This document shows, piece after piece, positions 1-10,900 of a DNA stretch of 64,000 bases; position 1 is the stretch's first letter; every line of letters starts with the position of its first letter. Below the pieces are notes generated by a model. The model was not told the DNA's origin and searched no databases. It worked only from the letters and a program-made list of their open reading frames with translations. The translations under genes and the position numbers were made by a program. The stretch is taken from contig NC_089277.1 of NCBI RefSeq assembly GCF_963678975.1, forward strand, positions 18,242,757-18,306,756, written 5' to 3'. Source of the stretch: Dysidea avara (taxonomy: Eukaryota; Porifera; Demospongiae; Dictyoceratida; Dysideidae).

Positions 1-360
1 TCCAAATAGAGATCTCTGTGTGTTTAACATGCTGGCTTGTTGACTCTTGTTTCTTTACTTTTTTCAACAATTTCTATTCAAAATTATTTTTACACTAGCT
101 TGTACTTTTTATAAATTCATTTATGGATAGCTAACATGATAATAAGAGATGCTGGTGGTGCTTGATATTACACAGTACTAAACATGTATATCAAAGTCAG
201 TCATCATGTACAGTAGCTGTAAAGTAGTCAGTTAAAATTATCAGAGTTAGCAAACACCATGCAGTGTATTGTTTCCTTACTACTGAATGTACTTTGAACT
301 ATACACCTTCGACATATCCAGCTATAGGCAGTGTATAGCATGCTGTGGTCAACAATAGTA
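1..360 (+). repeat. Left-edge copy of an interspersed repeat (second copy at 50203-50545)
   Basis: The first roughly 350 bases match 50203-50545 in the same orientation with scattered substitutions and small indels. Both copies share the run beginning TCCAAATAGAGATCTCTGTG and, further on, the blocks around ATGGATAGCTAACATGATAA and TATAGCATGCTGTGGTC. The copy is cut by the window edge, so its true start is unknown. It lies downstream of the last visible GMCL exon, so it is either in a GMCL intron or beyond that gene. No coding frame is evident in either copy. Confidence 0.8.
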
Positions 361-1240
361 AGGCTTCTCATTTATCATATAGGCATGCACACTTGTGATC
401 ACAGTAAGTCAAGTACACAGTGCTACACAACAACACTGTTGCTCTGGTATGAACTTAAATATACTGTGGTTAAATATAGGTAATGATATAAGGATTCCAA
501 ATGAACCTGTTAACATGAATAGATTGGATACTTATTAACACGATTAACATGTTGGTCACCCTTGCAGAAACTAAGTCAGAAGATCAATGGCAAAGTGAAC
601 CTACAAGAAGCAAATTTACTTGAGAGTGTGTTATCATTGTAATAGGCATTTAAAAATAAGTCATGGATGTGAAGAAAGACATAGGAAGGAAAGTTATGTA
701 GTTTTTATCCCCAAAAAGTACTCACATTTTGCTCTAGCTCTGTGGAAAAAAATAATAAGATGAACAAAATGGCATATTCCAGTTATTAAAAAAACAAAAC
801 ACTTTTACTGGTGCCTTTTGACTTCATATTTTCCAGTGGGCCTATACTTCTTCCAAATTAACTTCTAAGGCTTCTTTTGTGGTTGGGGGAGTTTCCTAAG
901 GTGGTGTTTAGGTGTGTGTTCTATTAGGATTTTGGCAAAAACCATAGGTTCAAAAAAAACATCTCTATTATGAACCATTACCGTGGTTCATGATTCCTGG
1001 TCCGATGGGGGTATAGAGCCTTACAGCAGAAATAAACGTTGCGTCAATTATGAATAAATGCTGGGCCACCTAGTGCAGCAATAATTTTTACCAACTCTGT
1101 GCATTATATATAGTTAAAGCACTGTCGCACGTGTGTATGGAAATACAGCACCCAGGGTGTGTCAAGAGGCTAATACAGCATGGGGCAAAGCTGAGTGCTG
1201 TATAAGCCTTGAGACACCTACCTAGGTCCTGTATTTACAG
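361..1240. other. No recognisable gene; downstream or intronic DNA of the GMCL-like gene
   Basis: I looked here on the minus strand for the next GMCL exon, expected to begin with the tryptophan that follows the ALKK-type segment, and found none. The stretch is AT-rich and without a convincing open frame. It is probably a long intron interrupted by the repeat at the left edge, with the remaining exons beyond the window. Confidence 0.4.
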
Positions 1241-1336
1241 GTCATACATACATACATACATACATACATACATACATACATACATACATACATACATACA
1301 TACATACATACATACATACATACGTACGTACATACA
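1241..1336. repeat. (CATA)n microsatellite
   Basis: An almost uninterrupted run of CATA/TACA tetranucleotides of about 90 bases, with a short TACGTACG interruption at its right end. It begins about 20 bases beyond the donor of the last visible GMCL exon, so it is intronic. Open frames through it (alternating Tyr, Val, Cys, Met) are artefacts. Confidence 0.97.
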
Positions 1337-1356
1337 TGAACTATATGTGTACTGAC

Positions 1357-3260
1357 TTTCTTTGCTAGAGAATATGCATCCATTTCCACCTGCATCATAA
1401 ACAGGTCTGGTGATCCCAGCAATTCAGCAAACAAATCGCAACTGTATGCACACAGAAGATCATAAACTATTGTTCATAAATGTGATTTCGAAAAGAACCT
1501 CAAATCCTTTAACAATGTCGTGGTAGCTGATACTAATAGATTCATCTTCAACCACTGGTTACAACTACGTACATGTGAACATTATAAAAAAAACTATATG
1601 TATCCTTGTACATAAGCACAAAACAACTGACCGACTGAAAATCTCCACCATTCCATACATGGAGGATGTTATACGAAAGTGCACAACTGAGTCAGCGCTG
1701 TGTAGGAAGCAAAAGTAGGATAAGCTTGCTAAGTCTTTTATCACCATTGATCAGTGCAAGCTAATTGTGTACACTGTGTATCTACAATAGATATTTCTAT
1801 GGATTAAAGTTTTTATGTAAATGCTTTTGTGGTAATATGTAATCACTTGAAATAAAACTCCTATTAATGGCAATGGGTTCTCTTGTGAAAGTGTATCCAT
1901 GCATGTATACTCCAAAGTTTCAAATATGTACTTAACGTACCACAGGTTCTCCTTCATGTACACTACACAATGCTGCATCAGACCATCCTAGAGCGAAGTG
2001 ATTTCTGTTAGAAAAGCTACTGCATGTACATTACATACACAAATAATCCTATTAGCAAATTCCATATCATGGTGTTTATCACATTATAAAAGTATACAGA
2101 TGGACACATGAATTAGTTGAAGCATGTTACATGGCAAAAACAGTATGAGGAGTACGAACCAAGTTAGCACTGTACTACGTAAGCCGTCTTGCATATTATT
2201 TCTAAATGTTACAAATACAGTACAGACATGTAATTGTACCTTATATATACTCCATACATACAGCTAGTGCACACACTACACTTACCAGTTGTAGCATGGT
2301 AGCTGCAGCTACTGTAGGACATATTCTATCCATGGTGACAGGGACAATGTCTCGATACATGGAACTGAACGCCAGATCCAGTGCTGTAATATTACAGTGT
2401 ATTGTATGTAACCCACAAAATGCGTACAACGGAGCTAGTGTAGTATGGACACAATCAAAAGTGTTGTCTGGGAGTTTTTGGTGGTGCTAACTTTTGAAGC
2501 AATATCTAAAATGCTTTAGCAGAAAATTTCAAAGCATTGGAGATGTGTGGTAGATGTTTGAGTTCGTCATTGCTCAGGAGGTTAGAAACTACAAAAAAAA
2601 TCCCTATACACCCTACAATCAATCAGAGTTACAGCTGCAGTAGTCTGTTCAACAGTAGGGAATCTACTATACAGTGTCATACGTGTCATAGTAATCCATA
2701 CATGTACCTTCTATGTCAATGTTTGGATCTGGGATCTCTAGACTGATCACATTCTCTGATGACTCCTTCCACTGTCCACTAAACATGCTGGAAAAATACT
2801 CCGACTGAAATGCAAAAAGTAACCATAGCAACAAATATTCAACAGCAGTGTCTACAATGTTGAAAGCTTAGAGTTCACATCATCCATTATTTTTACACAT
2901 CACACACAAACACACCTGTGCTAGGTACGTCTTGTGTAGTTTCCATTCTTTGTCTAAATATCATATAGCAAAAAAATCCCATCTCCTTAAAACACCATTT
3001 CACCCCTTACCTAGGGCGTGTATAACAACGTCTGAATGAGTCCCTTGTTCAAAGAATGTTTCATAAATGTAGGCTGAAGTCGTTTTAATCTTCTTTCTAT
3101 GGAAAATGTTTTAAAAAAAGTGGGCGTATCGGAGACTGTACCTTCGCGGTGAAATCTCTTCTACCTCGTCTTCTAAATCTTTTTCATCTTCGTCATTATT
3201 TTCGATTACTTCTGGCTCCTCGCGAGGTCTTTTTATACTAGTACTACCCACCAAACCCAT
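1357..3260 (-). CDS. GMCL1-like: Germ cell-less (GMCL)-like BTB-BACK protein, 5' part (9 exons), 3' end outside window
   Basis: BTB adaptor of the germ cell-less family; in animals these recruit substrates to CUL3 ubiquitin ligases and associate with the nuclear envelope. Exons in coding order: 3260-3142, 3096-3011, 2953-2916, 2804-2708, 2383-2286, 1987-1941, 1697-1632, 1564-1499, 1441-1357. All have AG/GT borders and compatible phases, joining to 702 nt (234 codons) without a stop. Residues 1-40 start MGLVGS (a possible N-myristoylation signal, as in other GMCLs), followed by a KRPR basic patch and an acidic stretch. BTB spans about 45-150, with WKLHKTYLAQSEYFSSMFSG and LEIPDPNIDIE; the BACK-type region follows, with LLGSPDLFMMQVEMDAYSL. 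The order and wording match GMCL closely and differ from generic BTB-Kelch proteins. The C-terminal half is missing to the left. The neighbouring methyltransferase gene ends about 150 bp upstream on the same strand. Confidence 0.88.
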
Positions 3261-3412
3261 AATTCATTTCAAACCAATGGGGAATTACCCGTGAGACTGT
3301 AAACATAAAAAAGTCTACCGACGACCCACAATATTTTTGCATTGAAAGGCGGCGGAAAAATACATGTATTTGAGAAACTACAACATTATACACACACACA
3401 CACGTATTATAT
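3261..3412 (-). promoter_or_regulatory. Very short intergenic spacer between methyltransferase stop and GMCL start
   Basis: Only 152 bases separate the TGA of the upstream gene (3415-3413, minus) from the GMCL ATG (3260). The spacer must hold the 3' end of one transcript and the promoter or 5' UTR of the next. It has a (CA)n tract near 3388-3404 and no AATAAA on the minus strand. This is either extreme gene compaction or a polycistronic unit; the sequence alone does not decide. Confidence 0.5.
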
Positions 3413-5581
3413 TCATGTTTGCTTCTTGTCAGGAAAACTTTCTATGATTGAGTAGCCAGCTCTAGTGGGGTAAGTCTGTGGCTCCACAAATCCACTCTGT
3501 TCTAACAGAAAATACATTTCCTCTTCAGTACGTAGTCGTGAATGTGATGGGTTGAATGCCATCATGGTAAGGTCCATCTGTGTCTTGAACTAGTGGGATA
3601 GAAAAAGAGCATAATATATGTGCACACTGCATGATCACAGAAGTACACACATGCACACTGCATGGCCTTGCTGCTGCATGCTTGGGAAACAAGGATTTAA
3701 CCTCACCAACTACACTATTTTTTCTTATAACATCTATATACCTCCTTCAGCTCAAATAACAACCACATGTGTTTGTATGCAAATTAACACTAGACACAAT
3801 TCACGGCCCATAATACAGTACACACAATTGCAAAGCACTCATCCATGCAACAAGTTGGACAAACGATGACACGTGTAGACACAATCAGACACAAACCGTT
3901 TCCTCAGCAGCTCCACCAGTGTGAAGTACTCGCTCTATGATTAGTACACGATTCCCCCTGGCCACTGCAGCAAACAGATTGTTTAAGATAACGTTGGATG
4001 CCTCGTCAGACCAGTTGTTGAGGATGTCTTTCAGGATGTAGCAGTCACAGCTGATATAAAAGGATGAACACATCGGAATACATAAAGAGTGATTTAGACA
4101 ACCACCTCATTATAGTGACCATGTCAAGTAGTAGGTCCCAAACATATCTAAGGTGTACTTGCATGACCTCATTAATTAGACCACCTCATTATAGTGACCA
4201 TGTCAAGTAGCTATATTGCTAAAATGTACTCATAATTTAGCAATATATGCTCCCTCCCAAAAAGATCCTTTACCATAAGACATTGCCAGCTTCATGATGT
4301 ACCAAAATGAAACAGCCAGACAATAGCTAGAATTACGTAGCTATGCATGTACTCTAAAAATCATCAGTTAAGTTATGCTTTCTATCAATTAAACACATTA
4401 CATTGCTAGAAATTGTCATAGGACAAACAGTACATTGCTTTAAGGAATGTCAAATACCCTTGCAGCCTATGTATATACTAACTATGGGTACATCCTTGAC
4501 AAAATGTATACAAAATCTCTAGAGTACTATTATAGTGCACACATCATGCCACGTAACAGCTTACCCAAACTCAGGAATGTTTTTAAAGAAATCTCCAGTG
4601 TGCAACGATATCTTCTCATGTGTGACAGATTTCTCCTCCAAAAACTTTCTAGAACACAACCGCATACAGTAAACCAACGAAAACAAAAACTAACTTGGCA
4701 CCATCGATCACATCTGTCAGATCAAACACAGTTCCCTTGATGCCATAGACATAATATTCCAGCACTGAATATAGGAAGGAGCCCACTCCTCCACCAATAT
4801 CACAAATGTGTTTGCATGAACCAAAAGACGGATAATCTGCAATAATCGCTGGGGCTACCAGTCTTGCATTATCTGCCATCCCTCGGTCAAAGATTTCTTG
4901 AAACGATAGATCAGACTTTAAGTGCTCCAATAATTCTTCTCTATACGTCTCCTTAAATCCTGAATTACCTGTAAATATACTTCTTGACAGTGCTGTAGCT
5001 ATAATAAATGCTTCATCCCCAGCTATCATTTGAACATAGCCATTTAGACTTTTTGGGTGGGATTTCACCAGGTATTTCCCTAGTTCTGATAATTCGTATT
5101 TGTGCTCCTCAGCTTCCACAAGGAAATCAAAATGCGAAGCAGCATGAAGCACCCTGCATAAATATGGTAGGTTAACTGGTTCCACATTTCCTTCATCAAT
5201 CAATGTCTTCAGCTCCTCACAAGACAGTGGCTTCCCAGCATTATGCAGATGGTCTGGTACATCCATGTAAGTTATTAAGAACAGCACACGAGACTCAAAG
5301 TGCTGTGAAGCTGATGTTAAGACTCTGAGATGATATGGCTTAACGTGCTTGCCAAATCTTTCCAATGACTGCCATATCCTAGTATTGATTCTGTATAGTG
5401 GCCAGTTGGGTAAATCCGTCGGCGGAGCAACGCAAATATACGCTAGGAATATTGAAGCGATTACAAATATCACAGCTAGGTGTAACGTCGTTATCTTGGA
5501 AGCAAGCTTCTTCGCTGTTGCTAATACAGTAGCCATGGAAAATGACTTTTTGGCAGCTGCCTTCCTTTCGTTTCCTATCAT
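3413..5581 (-). CDS. ASMT/COMT-type SAM-dependent O-methyltransferase with N-terminal membrane anchor
   Basis: Class I methyltransferase of the Methyltransf_2 type (ASMT, plant COMT relatives), expected to move a methyl group from SAM to a hydroxyl of a small molecule; substrate unknown. Exons: 5581-4695, 4648-4565, 4050-3897, 3589-3413, joining to 434 codons (433 residues). The small second exon supplies the stretch between the two halves of the SAM fold (LHTGDFFKNIPEFG). Residues 33-51 form a hydrophobic segment after a Lys-rich start, giving a signal-anchor. Residues 55-240 resemble the helical dimerisation domain. Motif I is CDIGGGVGSF at 260-269; acidic motif II is VFDLTDV. Where the family has Leu-His-Asp-Trp with the catalytic His, this protein reads L334-N-N-W, so the His is Asn. 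I chose ATG 5581; the frame extends upstream to 5638 without another ATG. The gene shares a divergent promoter with the plus-strand CAP-Gly gene. Confidence 0.87.
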
Positions 5582-5802
5582 TTTAACTCTTGTCTGGTAC
5601 AGAAACAATTGAATTCCTGCCTGCTTTTGTTTCTGCACTAAACAATAAAAGCATACATCACGTGATCCAGTGTAAAGGACATCACGTGATCAGCACCTTA
5701 CATCATCAGTAATTTCCCTTCTGGTCGCCATTTGCCTTTCCCGTCAAGTGCGCTCCTTTCTCGCTTCTTCCTTCGTGTTCAAGAAGATCCAGATTGATAA
5801 AA
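5582..5802. promoter_or_regulatory. Divergent promoter with two TCACGTGA boxes; probable 5' UTR exon on plus strand
   Basis: This stretch lies between the minus-strand methyltransferase start and the plus-strand CAP-Gly gene. TCACGTGA occurs twice, at 5658-5665 and 5682-5689, each inside an identical CATCACGTGATC 12-mer; this is the E-box/M-box form bound by bHLH-ZIP factors of the USF, MITF and TFEB type. Further right is a YY1-like GCCATTTG (about 5728) and a pyrimidine-rich stretch ending AAAACAG/GTTTGA near 5802, which could be the donor of a non-coding first exon splicing to the acceptor before 7188. The first exon and the factor assignment are inference. Confidence 0.45.
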
Positions 5803-7187
5803 CAGGTTTGAAACATTGTGTTTGCAGCAAGGGTAAATTTTTAGATAGATTAAAAGTTTGCGTATGGCCAGTTCTTGGTGCATTGCTTGCACACGCAATT
5901 GTTCAGGATAAGATAGTCTTTACTTTGTGTTTACAGCGGAAAGAAATTTTAGTGATGATAATTTTGTGTACTTTTTTTTGCCACTGTGGCTAAAAACGTT
6001 GTCTTTGTGTGTGGTTTACAGAACAGGTTAGATTCAGTCAAATTGGAAAGAAACCTGGCAAAATTCTTCATAAATTCTGCAAAATGTGCGTGCTAACCTT
6101 AAGAGTACTCAGTGCAGTGTCTGGGGACACTTGTGTTTGTAAAATACTTGTGTGTACATTCAAGGGTACACCCTGTATATGTACAAACAAAATTGCTATG
6201 TTGTAAGAATAGTATGTGTGTCGTTGTATTCATGAACATGACTGCCCACAGAGCAAGTTTACAAAGTACTAGGGTGGTCAGAATACAAAATATGCTATCT
6301 TTATTCTTGGAAAAACTAAGTGCCAAGTTTCTTTTCATTTTGGCTAAACTAGTGTGGTATGGACACATCTCTGAAGGAACCACAGTGTAAAAATAAGAAC
6401 ATAATATATTATTTTAATTACTTGCTTACCACAAAGGTGTTTCCCCCTGGTAAGGGAAACTTTCAGTGTTACTCTCCAGATTACATTATAGTTTAAGTGC
6501 TCATTCCTTCCCTGCCAGAATTCTTTGTCAGGTCCTATATATATCATTCCTATGCGTTCACCAAATGTTGCTTTGTGTACATTGATACACATGCATAGAA
6601 TAGTAACATCAGTTATTATTGCAGCTAGAGTCACCAGTCTAGAGGGACAGACAGCATGTTCACAGTTATATCCATGCACTGCTTTAAAGTAGTGACTTCT
6701 ATTGATAACCAGTATTGCATGCATTTTTTCTTGAACTTGCATGGGCTAATGGTTTTATTTACATGTGCTTAAAAAGTGATTGTGATGACATTCACTGGTA
6801 GCATGCATTCAATAGACTGTTGGTTAACACATAGAATGTTTGTACACTGTACGTCCTCTTCCCATTAATGGTACTCTAAAATATACTCAGTGGTTGTTGG
6901 TCCCATATCCTTCTTTATTACTGCTTTGTACTGTATATTGACTTGGAACAAAAGGTGGAATCTGTACAGATGTGCTGTGGACAAATTACCCAACAAATTG
7001 TTACCTACAAATATCAGAAGGTGGTCTAATATATCAAATATTTACACCAGAAGGTACAAGAAACTAGGCCAGATCAACCTGAGGGGGCTAGACTTATTTG
7101 TATAACACATACTATATGATGTGTTGGTATAAGATGTATTATTAGTGTTAGTTTTATTGTTATGGATGCAGCAGACATTGGTGAGAG
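5803..7187 (+). other. Probable first intron of the CAP-Gly gene, no other gene seen
   Basis: AT-rich sequence without an open frame that resembles a protein family. It ends in a usable acceptor (GCAGCAG before ACATTGGTGAGAG) a few bases upstream of the start codon at 7188. The same acceptor and leader, with few changes, precede the duplicated first coding exon near 30800. That supports an untranslated exon upstream spliced to this point. Confidence 0.4.
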
Positions 7188-7908
7188 ATGGCAGCAGCCC
7201 CTTCGGACGATGACATGCCTCAATGTCCCCTCTGCCACATGACACTCGGGTCTAAAAATGAGTTACAACTTCATTACCTGCAGTCCTGTTCTGGCTATGA
7301 TAACCCAGGTGAGTCCTACATGTAGCTACCATTTGCATACGTAGGGAGTGTCACAGAGGACTACTGCAGGCTATTTAAATTTGAATTCATCATTGAAGTA
7401 CTTATAAAATTAAGACATATTATATTTTTGGAGTATGTATTGTGGGTACTATAGCCCCGTACTATATGAGGAGGTTGGTCCCACTGCTTCCATTTTCAAA
7501 ATTTAGTTTTGCATCTTTTTTTAGAATATCAATTCATCTACTGTGTACATGTGTGATTGTCAACTAACTATTTCCTCAATCACAGAGGCTAGTGGCCCAA
7601 TGAATGTTGGCGTCCGACAAGCAGCTGGTCCACCTGTTGGCATGAGACAGAACTATGGTGGTGGTGGTGGTGGTGGTGGTGGTGGTGGTTATGATGGGAG
7701 TTCAGACAGGAGACCTGTGCCATCTAGCAGCGACGATAGATTTGATCGTAGTAGCAGGGCAGCTGTCAGTGGTGGCGATGAACCTTTTAGTGGCCTAAGT
7801 CAACATCTGGTGCGATTTGTGTGGTTCCCAAGTGATCCCTTTAAAATTAAGGAAAACAAAGTGACTCTCCTGTCTTCCTTCACTGTGAGTTGTACATTTG
7901 TACATATC

Positions 7909-7992
<84 letters not shown>

Positions 7993-10900
7993 TATGTATT
8001 CCAGCGATGCAACATCTTTACAAATATAGTTCTCGATGTATATAATATTATTTGTCAGCATTTTTGGTTTTTACATTAAAGCTTTGTTTATTAAAATAAA
8101 GTTTGAGTTGAAGTTCCATAAAATCAGGAGCTTAAATATAAGCAAGCTCTTGACGAAATGTACGTATGCCTCAACTACACATGTATGTGGTGTGCATGAC
8201 AGAAGTAGAGGACGGTGACTATGATTCTGACTTCACTAGAAATGGTACTTGTTCAGAGGATATTATAACATGAAATTTGTGTTTACAGGCTGGTGGAGGT
8301 ACTGTGGAGCTGTTTAAAAGCAATGGCAATGATGTGAGCTCCTTTGCTTCATCCAATGTGTCGGTCAGGTTGGGGACATTCAGTGATGGTCAGATTGTGT
8401 GTGGAGATGATATTTTACAAATTGAGCAATTTGAGGTGTCTGCAGACAGTGAGGAAGTGTACCTCATCACAAAAGATAATGGCCAACCTGGCCCACCACC
8501 AGCTGCTCCCACAACAGGTATTATATAAGTGCATTAGATTTGTAGATGGTATGCATTTATTGGAGATATGGGTCAAATCCTGGGCTATTATATTTATGTA
8601 TGATAGCTCTTCAGGCAAGCTTGCATCTTGGAATTTTTGAATTTTAGCCTTTCAATTTTTGTAATAGGCGTGGTCATCCATTTTAGGCTCAGCGTCATGA
8701 GACTTGATGACAAGTGGTTCATAACCTGGCGTGTTGTACACTATCTAATGCATTAATGTTTCTTCACAGTAGGACTTATTGCACTACAGTTAGTCAACAT
8801 TTATACATATTTATGTATTGCTACATATGTACTTATGTGCTGTACATACTATTTCCGATGTACGTAGGAGGTGTACCCCCAACTCATGGTGATCGTAATT
8901 TTGGTGTTAACCAGTTTGGTGCTCCACCCAAGCAACCTCAATATACACCGTCACATGGTGACTACCATGGTGGCGACCATTTCTCTCCACCAATTCCCCA
9001 ACAGTTTGGACGCCCAGGAGACAGAACTGCTGTAGCTGGAGCAGACACAGGAGGGTACAATTACAAACCACAATATGGCGGACGTAATGCATCCAGCTTT
9101 ACTGAGGACACTGGAGCATCTGGAATACTTCAGAACTTTGACAACACACATCAGTTTAGGCAACCAGCAGCCAGCCAAATGCCAACTTCTCCACCAGTGC
9201 CCAATCTGTATAGTTCACCATCAGGGCATAGCCAGTATGTACCTCAGAGTAGTCCTGGAGTAAGTCAACGTCTTCCTGTTACCAGTGAGCCTACTATACC
9301 ACCTAGTGGGGATGTCCATACATTGATGAACATGAAGAAGAGTAGTGGTTTACCATCAAGTGGTAGGAATTCTGATGAAATGGTTTTGCAGCCGGCTGTT
9401 GTTTCACAGGACTATTATCCCTCTCAGCACTCTGGTAGCTCCATAGAGCAAGTGGTCGTCCCTAGTACCACATCTCCAACATTTTCTCGTAATAATTTTG
9501 ATAGATCCACACCATATTCTGGCAAGGAGACAGCTCATCCTATTTTAGATACTACTCCTTATGGGAGAGATCGTCATGTTGCAGCTGCTGCTTCTCACCA
9601 AGATGTTGGGCAAAGTTCTTCTGATGCTTATGGTGGAGCTAATGTGATAACATTTATGGGGAAGGAACGTAATATAGGAACAGCTCAAAAGCCTGGTATT
9701 GATCTGCAAAAGTTGCATGGTGTAGAAGACACTGCAACACAGGGTAAAATAAGAGAATTAGAGGAACAGCTACAAAGTAAACAGCAAGAAAAAAATGAAG
9801 TTAAACGGACTATGGAGCGTGCCAATGCAGTGTTGAATAACCGGATAAGACGTCTTGAAGATCAGCTTAAGACTATGCCTAGTTCTACTGGTGGCAGTAA
9901 TGAAGTGAGTTTATTTCATTAGTACACTCATGCTTATGCACATACACTAATCTAATGCAATGTGTTTTCTTATACCCTCTAGGCTGCTATGGTTGAAGAG
10001 ATACGCAAGCTAAACATGAAGATAGCTGAACTGGAGAGTGCTGAACACATGATGAAGGAGTCAACTGCTGGACAGGATGAATTAGAGAGACACCATCAAC
10101 AACAGATCCAAGAACTGGAGCGGAGAAATAATGAGCTTAAACTACAAGTTGCTAACTTGGAAGAAATATGCAGAATGCAACAAGGAGAGGCCCTTGAAGA
10201 TTCTAAAAAGGAAATTGAGCATAACAAGGCTGTGATTGCTCAACTTCAGAGTCAGATGCAAGAGAATGATATTCGTTACAAGCAAGTCGCTTCAAGCCTT
10301 GAAGATGCCCACCAGAAGCAAACTGATTTGCTAGAGGAGAGTAGGGCGGCCATGACAAAGTCCATGGAACTGACCGAAGAGAATGCTAAACTACATGAGC
10401 AAAATTTCAACTTGTCAGAAGATTTGAAATCACTCACTGCCAAGTTACAGCAGCAAGGAGGAGGAGGTGCCATGGCCAATGATGAGGAGGTTGCTACCTT
10501 GAAAAAAGAAAGTGCCAGGCTGAAAATACAGGTATGTAAATGATAGCTATACTGTCATATAGTATTTGTACATTTGACATATACAGGTCCGTACCCATGC
10601 ATAATTCATGTTCATGCATTGGTTTACATATATGTTTACATAGTTACATACATTTATGTGACCGGATCTGCGAAAACCCGACATAATGGTGCATTTTTCA
10701 AATTCTTTGTTATTGAATATTTATAATCTACTTAGCCGAGTGTATGCTCTGGCCACGTTTCAGCCTTGTATGCCAACAACTTTTGGAATTACAGCCCTAC
10801 AAAGTAGCAGCAACAGAAAGATCAATTTGTACAAGTATTGGGAAAATAAGTTACAGGTGCTTACAAAAATGACTGTAACTTACAAACGCAATGCAGTACA

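Noticed and set aside
1222..1434. Open frame rich in Cys-Met-Tyr
   Set aside because: Only its right part is the GMCL exon (1441-1357); the remainder reads through the CATA microsatellite.
6344..6742. 132-codon minus-strand frame
   Set aside because: No family resemblance, no splice context; lies in the presumed first intron of the CAP-Gly gene.
7795..8061. Poly(Thr-His) and poly(Cys-Val) frames
   Set aside because: They are translations of the intronic (TG)n tract.
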